Shown here in pieces: positions 59,220 to 64,000 of a stretch of DNA of 64,000 nt (its first letter is position 1; each line of letters begins with the position of its first letter). Origin of the DNA: Aphelenchoides besseyi (taxonomy: Eukaryota; Nematoda; Chromadorea; Rhabditida; Aphelenchoididae); assembly GCA_024699855.1 (NCBI GenBank), contig JAMPIQ010000002.1:4092001-4156000 (forward strand), given 5' to 3'. The notes below the pieces were generated by a model that had not been told where the DNA came from, did not search any database, and saw only the letters and a program-made list of their open reading frames with translations. The position numbers and the translations under genes are program-made.

Positions 59220-61215
59220 ATGTCGAGACGACGATGGTCGTTGATTTCGTTGATTGTTCTGTTGGTTGCGACCGTCGTTAAGGCTGGAGTTTATGGCGAA
59301 GATGAAACGGTACCTCATGGTGGAGCAACTGGAGGATCAACAGGTGAAGGGACTGAAGAAACGAGCAGCGCCGGTAGTAATGGGGCGGCTAACGGCCAGA
59401 TTCCAAATCAACTTGTTGGTGAGAATAAGTTCTTGTATTGGATTTCGAAGTGGACGTTTGCAGGCGAACCATCGGTTTCTTGCGGAGCCGAATCGGTATC
59501 CATTGATTTGCAAACAACCAAATCGTTTTCTGGACGTATTTTCGTGAAAGGTTACTCGCAAGATGCCAACTGTATGCTCAATGGATCAGGTGGCAAAGTT
59601 CACGGTTTTAGTATTAATTTCGATCAGTGCGGCTTGCGAAGAACAAGAGAAGCAAGCAATAGTTGTTTGTTTATTCGGATTTTATGTAATAATTTCAGTT
59701 GAATGGAGTTGGAGTTTCGGCGACGGTTGTCATTTCGTTTCATCCAATTTTCATTACGAAAGCCGATCGAGCATACAAGTAATAGACTTCTCTTGCTTTG
59801 AATTTGATCAACTATTTCCAGGGTCAATTGTTTTTACATGGAAGCTCGAAAGACTGTGAATCAAAATATAGAGGTCAGGTAAGAAGTCGAACGATGCTCC
59901 ATTTCTGATTCCAAATTCAGTGCACTCACGACGAAAGCTCTAACTCGACAAGCTGAAATGCCCGTTTGTAAGTTCAAAGCCTTTAGTTTGAAAAGTGAAT
60001 TCAACGTCTAAGGTCGTTATGAGATTCTTGATGCGCCCAACGGTCAACCGGTTCGTTACGCAAAAATCGGCGACCGTGTTTATCACAAATGGACTTGTGA
60101 AACGGAGGTTACGGACGTTTACTGCATGAGAGTTCATTCCTGCACTGTTAGTTTTATTGAATTAAAGTGTCTAACATTCGGATTAGGTCAACGATGGTTC
60201 CGGTGGGGAAGCAGTTTATGTTTTGGACGAAAATGGGTGAGCACTGATGGAGAATAACCATAAGTTAACGTTTTGTTCAGTTGCGAGATCGATCGATATG
60301 TTCTTCAAAATCTCGACTATACCGGAGATTTGACTGCCGGACAAACGTCTTATGTTTTCAAATTTGCCGACAAACCGACTTTACACTTCAACTGTCAAAT
60401 TGAACTTTCTTTGAAAGACCGCCAGGCAGCATGCGCTAAAACTGTTGGTTTGAATTCACATCATCTTTTTAATTGTAATTTCAGCACCCGCAATGCCCGA
60501 GTGCTCATCGAGGAAGCGGTGGTTATGGTGAGCAACAAAGTACGAGCAATGGAGCTGATTCGTACGGCGGTAACACACGATCGAGAACACAAACCGAAGT
60601 CACACCGAGTCATTATGGTGAATTCGAGAAAATGATTGCTGAGAAAACTCAATTATTTAGCAGCTGAGACCCCGGGTGCTTATGATGGTGCGAGTATGGA
60701 AGTCAACGAGGGATCTTCGTATCGACCTGGAGGTTCGTCGCCCGGAGTTGCTCCTCATCACTTCACAACTCAAGGATACACGCCGGGAACACGAGTTCCG
60801 TCGTCTCGTCCGGCCGAAAACGACTACAAACGAATCGTCAAAAGAGGTTCGTGTTTCTTTTCGTTCGATTTGATTCGTTCGGGACTTCAGATGATTCGCA
60901 AAAGGTTGCCGATTTCGATTTGCCGGAACAATCGTTGGTTGTCATCGAAATAGACGACGACGTCAATCGTTCAGGTTGTTTAATTCCATTTTATTGAAAG
61001 ATAATACTCGAGGTTTAGCCGCCGAAACCGCGTGGTTACGTAAATCGTCACAACGTTCGTCCTTCGCCCCAAATTCGAGCGTTTGTTTGTCTTCCGCGAT
61101 CTTAGCCGGACTTTTTGGCCTTTGCGCGGTACTTTGCGGTGTAATTTCAGTTTTCCTTTTCGCCGCACTTCGTAAACATCGAACCGAATTCCAGAAACAG
61201 TTATTGAAATTCTGA
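59220..61215 (+). CDS. cuticlin-like ZP-domain transmembrane protein
   Basis: Cuticle protein of the nematode CUT/CUTL group, which polymerises through its zona pellucida domain after shedding from the membrane. Exons: 59220-59418, 59464-59651, 59699-59778, 59822-59878, 59921-59967, 60013-60146, 60187-60236, 60281-60443, 60485-60617, 60661-60846, 60891-60974, 61019-61215; 1518 nt, 505 residues, in phase. It has a signal peptide (SLISLIVLLVATVVKA), a Gly/Ser/Thr-rich stretch, then the ZP domain with conserved cysteines: VSCGAESVSIDL, FSGRIFVKGYSQDANC, ISFHPIFITKADRAYKVNCFY, YHKWTCE, YCMRVHSC, VLDENGC, LHFNCQIELS. A Ser/Gly/Thr-rich region, a dibasic KR site (RIVKR, near 60845) and a C-terminal TM helix (SAILAGLFGLCAVLCGVISV) follow, with a short basic tail. 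The intron at 59652 has a GC donor. Confidence 0.93.
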
Positions 61216-62963
61216 ATTACTTGCATTCTCTTCCACAGCTTTCAATGTTCTTTCGCTTTCGGTAATTAAATAAATGTAGTACCCACGTGTTCTCGGAAAC
61301 CAATCAAACAGATCAATGTCGCCGATCGAAGAGCAACTCCGATCGAATTCCAAGGCCAATTTGTTTATACGACAATCGTTGAGATAAACAGAAGTTAAGG
61401 TCTTCCATTCAGTTTGGAACCACAAGTTCTCTTTGCGCTATCGCACGTTTCGAAACCGAAGGGCGAAAGTGGTGAGTCATCGTAGTCTCTTTTCCAACCA
61501 CACGCTACGTATTTTACCCGCCTCGATCGTTTTTTCGTCACAATTTCCGTTAGCATCGGTGGTGATGAGTCATCGTCTTCGACGTTTTTCGATGCGAATT
61601 GACAGCCGTTCGTTTTGGTGTTGTTGTGACCGATTAGGTTGACGAGTTTGTTTGTGAAAGTGGATTTTCGTTTTGCTCTCCCACCGATCGATTGTTTTGC
61701 TCGGAGAGTCCGACTCTCGGGCGGAAGAAGACGACACGTGAACCAAATCGAACGACCGCCAGCGAACGGCCCCAACGAATTTCGTTTTCCATCGTGATTT
61801 TCGCGGTCAGTCCGCTGATTTCGATTTTTCCGGCTTGTTTGCCTTCTGCTTTCATCGCAAACAAGCCGAAGACCAAGTTTGCTAATCACATTGCGCTTTT
61901 ACGTTCGTTTGCGTCGACGATCGATTTTCTTGTGACTTTTGATGCTCATCCTTTTTTCTCTTATTACGCGCGAAATGTTTGTTCTCGTGAGTTTCTTTGG
62001 CGCAATCAATTGGCGGATTTCGTATTCCATTTTGAGTTCCGTGTCAATTCGCAAAAATCATTTGGTTTTCGTCCACGTTCATTTCGGCGATCTTTTTCTG
62101 CGTTCACGACGTCAATTTGTCAGACGTCGCGCTCTCGTTGACATCTGGCGCAACACACGTTTTGGACTTTTTGATCGTGGAATGCGCATTAACCTCCGGT
62201 TTTATCGCTCTTCCTTTTGCGTTCAGCACGCATCCCGAGTCTCGAGCTGCGTCTTTACACGTCGAAAGCGCTGATAACCGCAGAAACGTGGCGCACAAAA
62301 CAAATTTCCGTTTCATTTCGTCAATCAATGTCCGAATACACGAACTCGAATTTCAGATTCTGATTACAAACCAACGAAGCTCGTTTCCTCGTTGTATACA
62401 GGCGCGGCAAGAAGGTAAGCGAACAATTTTTGTCTGAACGTAAAAGTGGGCCATAAAGTCAAACGTTTTTGTTCGTTTTATGATTCCAACGTAAAACGTG
62501 AATACGAAAACACTTCAAACGTGCAATCCAGAATACTCGCAAACGCTGTAATGGCCGTTATTCTGAACAGAAAGATCAAATGACCAAATGGGAAGTTAGA
62601 AATTAGTTTTCAATTCGCAAATTCAGATGTTCACGTTTCGTGAAATGTAGAGGCTGAATATTAAATCTGGTTGGCACTAACACACCTCTCGCTACTCACT
62701 TCTCTTATTCATTTGGACCTCTTAGTTGTTTTTCACACTCGAATCGATCCGGATTTCCGCTATGCGCAATTTTTGCTAAGAAGATAATCTCGAAGTTGAA
62801 AATTCTGTTCGGTCAAATTAAAAACACCTAAAAAGGTCTTTTTGTTTGCATTCACGAGGCGACAAGTTGCGAAATCGATTCTCCGATTTTCGTTTTACGT
62901 CACTTGCCGTCTGCAATCACTCACTGGTGTGGGTGTAGATTGTGCTCTCCGGTTTCATCAGCA
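61216..62963. other. 1.7 kb with overlapping open frames, no firm gene
   Basis: Long frames occur on both strands (minus 61201-61425 and 61395-61889; plus 61692-62274). The minus frame at 61425-61201 reads protein-like in part (YLNDCRINKLALEFDRSCSS), and a minus-strand gene converging on the cuticlin is possible, but no splice model convinced me. It may be the promoter of the gene starting at 62964. Confidence 0.3.
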
Positions 62964-63080
62964 ATGCCTTTTTATCCGCCACCGACTATGGTTTTCAAAG
63001 CTGAGGGAATAACCCATCAGTTCACCGGCCAATTGACTTATCATCCATCTTACGGACATGTAAACGATCATGATCGAAGG
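62964..63080 (+). CDS. first coding exon of an unrecognised gene, continuing to the right
   Basis: An acceptor-like tract (GGTTTCATCAG) lies two bases before an ATG. It opens 39 codons rich in Tyr/His/Pro (MPFYPPPTMVFKAEG, then FTGQLTYHPSYGHVNDHD) and ends in phase 0 at a GTAATG donor. No convincing second exon was found before the window ends, so a long first intron is likely. No signal peptide and no family recognised. Confidence 0.4.
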
Positions 63081-64000
63081 GTAATGTTTTGTGGCCGTAA
63101 AAGTCTTTTATTGCCTTCGTTACAAATCGTTCGCCGGGGTTTTGGGATTATGCTCATCGTTTGATTCTTGGCTTTTGGCGGCACGTGTCGAATCGATTCC
63201 ACAAACAAACCCAAAGGATGAGAAACGCGAAAGATCGCGCGAACTTTTTTTGGCTAATCCTTTTTCATTGGCGATTTTTGAGATCCGAAAGCGATTGGAA
63301 ATGTCGAGGCTTTTGGCATTCGTTTCACACCGCCAAAACCGATGAAATTTCTCACATGAGCGAACAAAAGTCGAACCGATTCTTCGCAACGAGCAGTCTC
63401 TTTCGAACATCGTTGGTTTGATCGTCGAGTCTTCGCGCTAAGGTCAATGCGGCAGTCGAAATGTCGAAGAGTTTTGGCGCCGTAACGCAAACAGTGGCCG
63501 ACAATCAAAAGGTCTTTGCTGTTGGCGAGAGTTATGTTTGCGAATCAGAATTCAGAGATTTTTTAAGCGTCACGATGGGGAATCTCGCACCATTTCCGGT
63601 TGTTAGAAGCTCGACAAACAGCTCACACTCAAGTTTGAAGTACTGTAGCGAAACGCGAAAGAGCAAATCGATTGTACAGACGCGAAAAGAATTTCAAAGT
63701 TGGCCAACGGTCGAAGCGAAATGCCGAAAATAGGCGTGAAGCTGCGAACGATCGGGACTCGTGATTCAGAACTGCGTCCGAAAACCCTCAACAACGCTGA
63801 TTATTCATCGGGCGCCAATACGTTCGACGAACTCGAGGGCCTCGTTGACTAACCATGCATCCGCGTTGAACGATCTCCATCGCTCCCGTTGGTTTGCGGC
63901 CTTTCGATTGGGACGCTAAAGCAAAAACAAAAACGCACGGCAAATGAGCATCGTTGAGGCCCAATTTTGGGAACGCAATCTTACAGCACGACCGCCCTCC
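63081..64000. other. probable intron or unannotated sequence to the window end
   Basis: Overlapping frames on both strands (plus 63161-63421 and 63461-63733; minus 63120-63410) without motifs. It is likely to be intron of the gene that starts at 62964. Confidence 0.35.

Noticed and set aside
61395..61889. 164-codon minus-strand frame opposite 149-codon plus-strand frames
   Set aside because: Both strands are open over the same bases, which points to low stop density rather than coding; no domain seen on either.
1..64000. tRNA, rRNA and CRISPR features
   Set aside because: I scanned by eye for B-box-like GTTCGAATC/GTTCAAATC words with cloverleaf partners and for regularly spaced repeats; only the B-box-like word at 3121 was found and it has no tRNA structure around it.

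Overview
The window is eukaryotic and almost certainly from a nematode. Genes carry many very short introns (mostly 38-60 nt, GT-AG), several start codons sit just downstream of an unpaired splice-acceptor tract as expected for spliced-leader trans-splicing, and the gene content is nematode-specific: nematode polyprotein allergen, a ground-like domain protein, a ZP-domain cuticlin, a CPG4-type cysteine-rich secreted protein and FMRFamide-receptor-like GPCRs. No bacterial operons, rRNA, recognisable tRNA or CRISPR were seen. Gene models below were built by hand from splice sites and reading frames, and where possible the exon phases were checked to sum to a whole number of codons.

Left part (1-15.5 kb): unrecognised, frame-broken coding remnants (0.6-2.45 kb); an AT-rich broken relic of a protein-primed B-family DNA polymerase of the Polinton/adintovirus type (2.83-3.78 kb); further coding-like fragments (4.0-5.0 kb); a complete alpha-actinin gene with a pair of mutually exclusive exons at the end of its actin-binding domain (5.22-8.84 kb); coding-like debris (9.0-9.86 kb); a tristetraprolin-like tandem CCCH zinc-finger gene on the minus strand (9.89-11.3 kb); then about 4.2 kb without a supportable gene.

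Middle part (15.5-31 kb): RPL36 (minus) diverges from a tight plus-strand run of four genes: cytoplasmic dynein intermediate chain, SDA1/SDAD1, SRP9 and an Alba-like protein. Their spacing of 167-292 nt, with poly(A) signals followed by acceptor tracts, looks like a trans-spliced operon for transport, ribosome biogenesis and protein targeting. A gene desert follows (22.6-28.1 kb), then an unrecognised two-exon gene (28.1-29.4 kb).

Right part (31-64 kb): a GH30 glucocerebrosidase (minus), a secreted CPG4-like protein (plus), a ground-like protein with about 21 micro-exons (minus), a nematode polyprotein allergen with four repeat units and RRRR cleavage sites (minus), an FMRFamide-receptor-like GPCR (plus), a gamma-tubulin complex component (minus), a small heat shock protein with a perfect heat-shock element (plus), a second peptide-type GPCR (plus), a ZP-domain cuticlin (plus), and the first exon of an unrecognised gene running towards the right edge. 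Several genes show isolated one-base frame conflicts; I cannot tell assembly indels from early decay.
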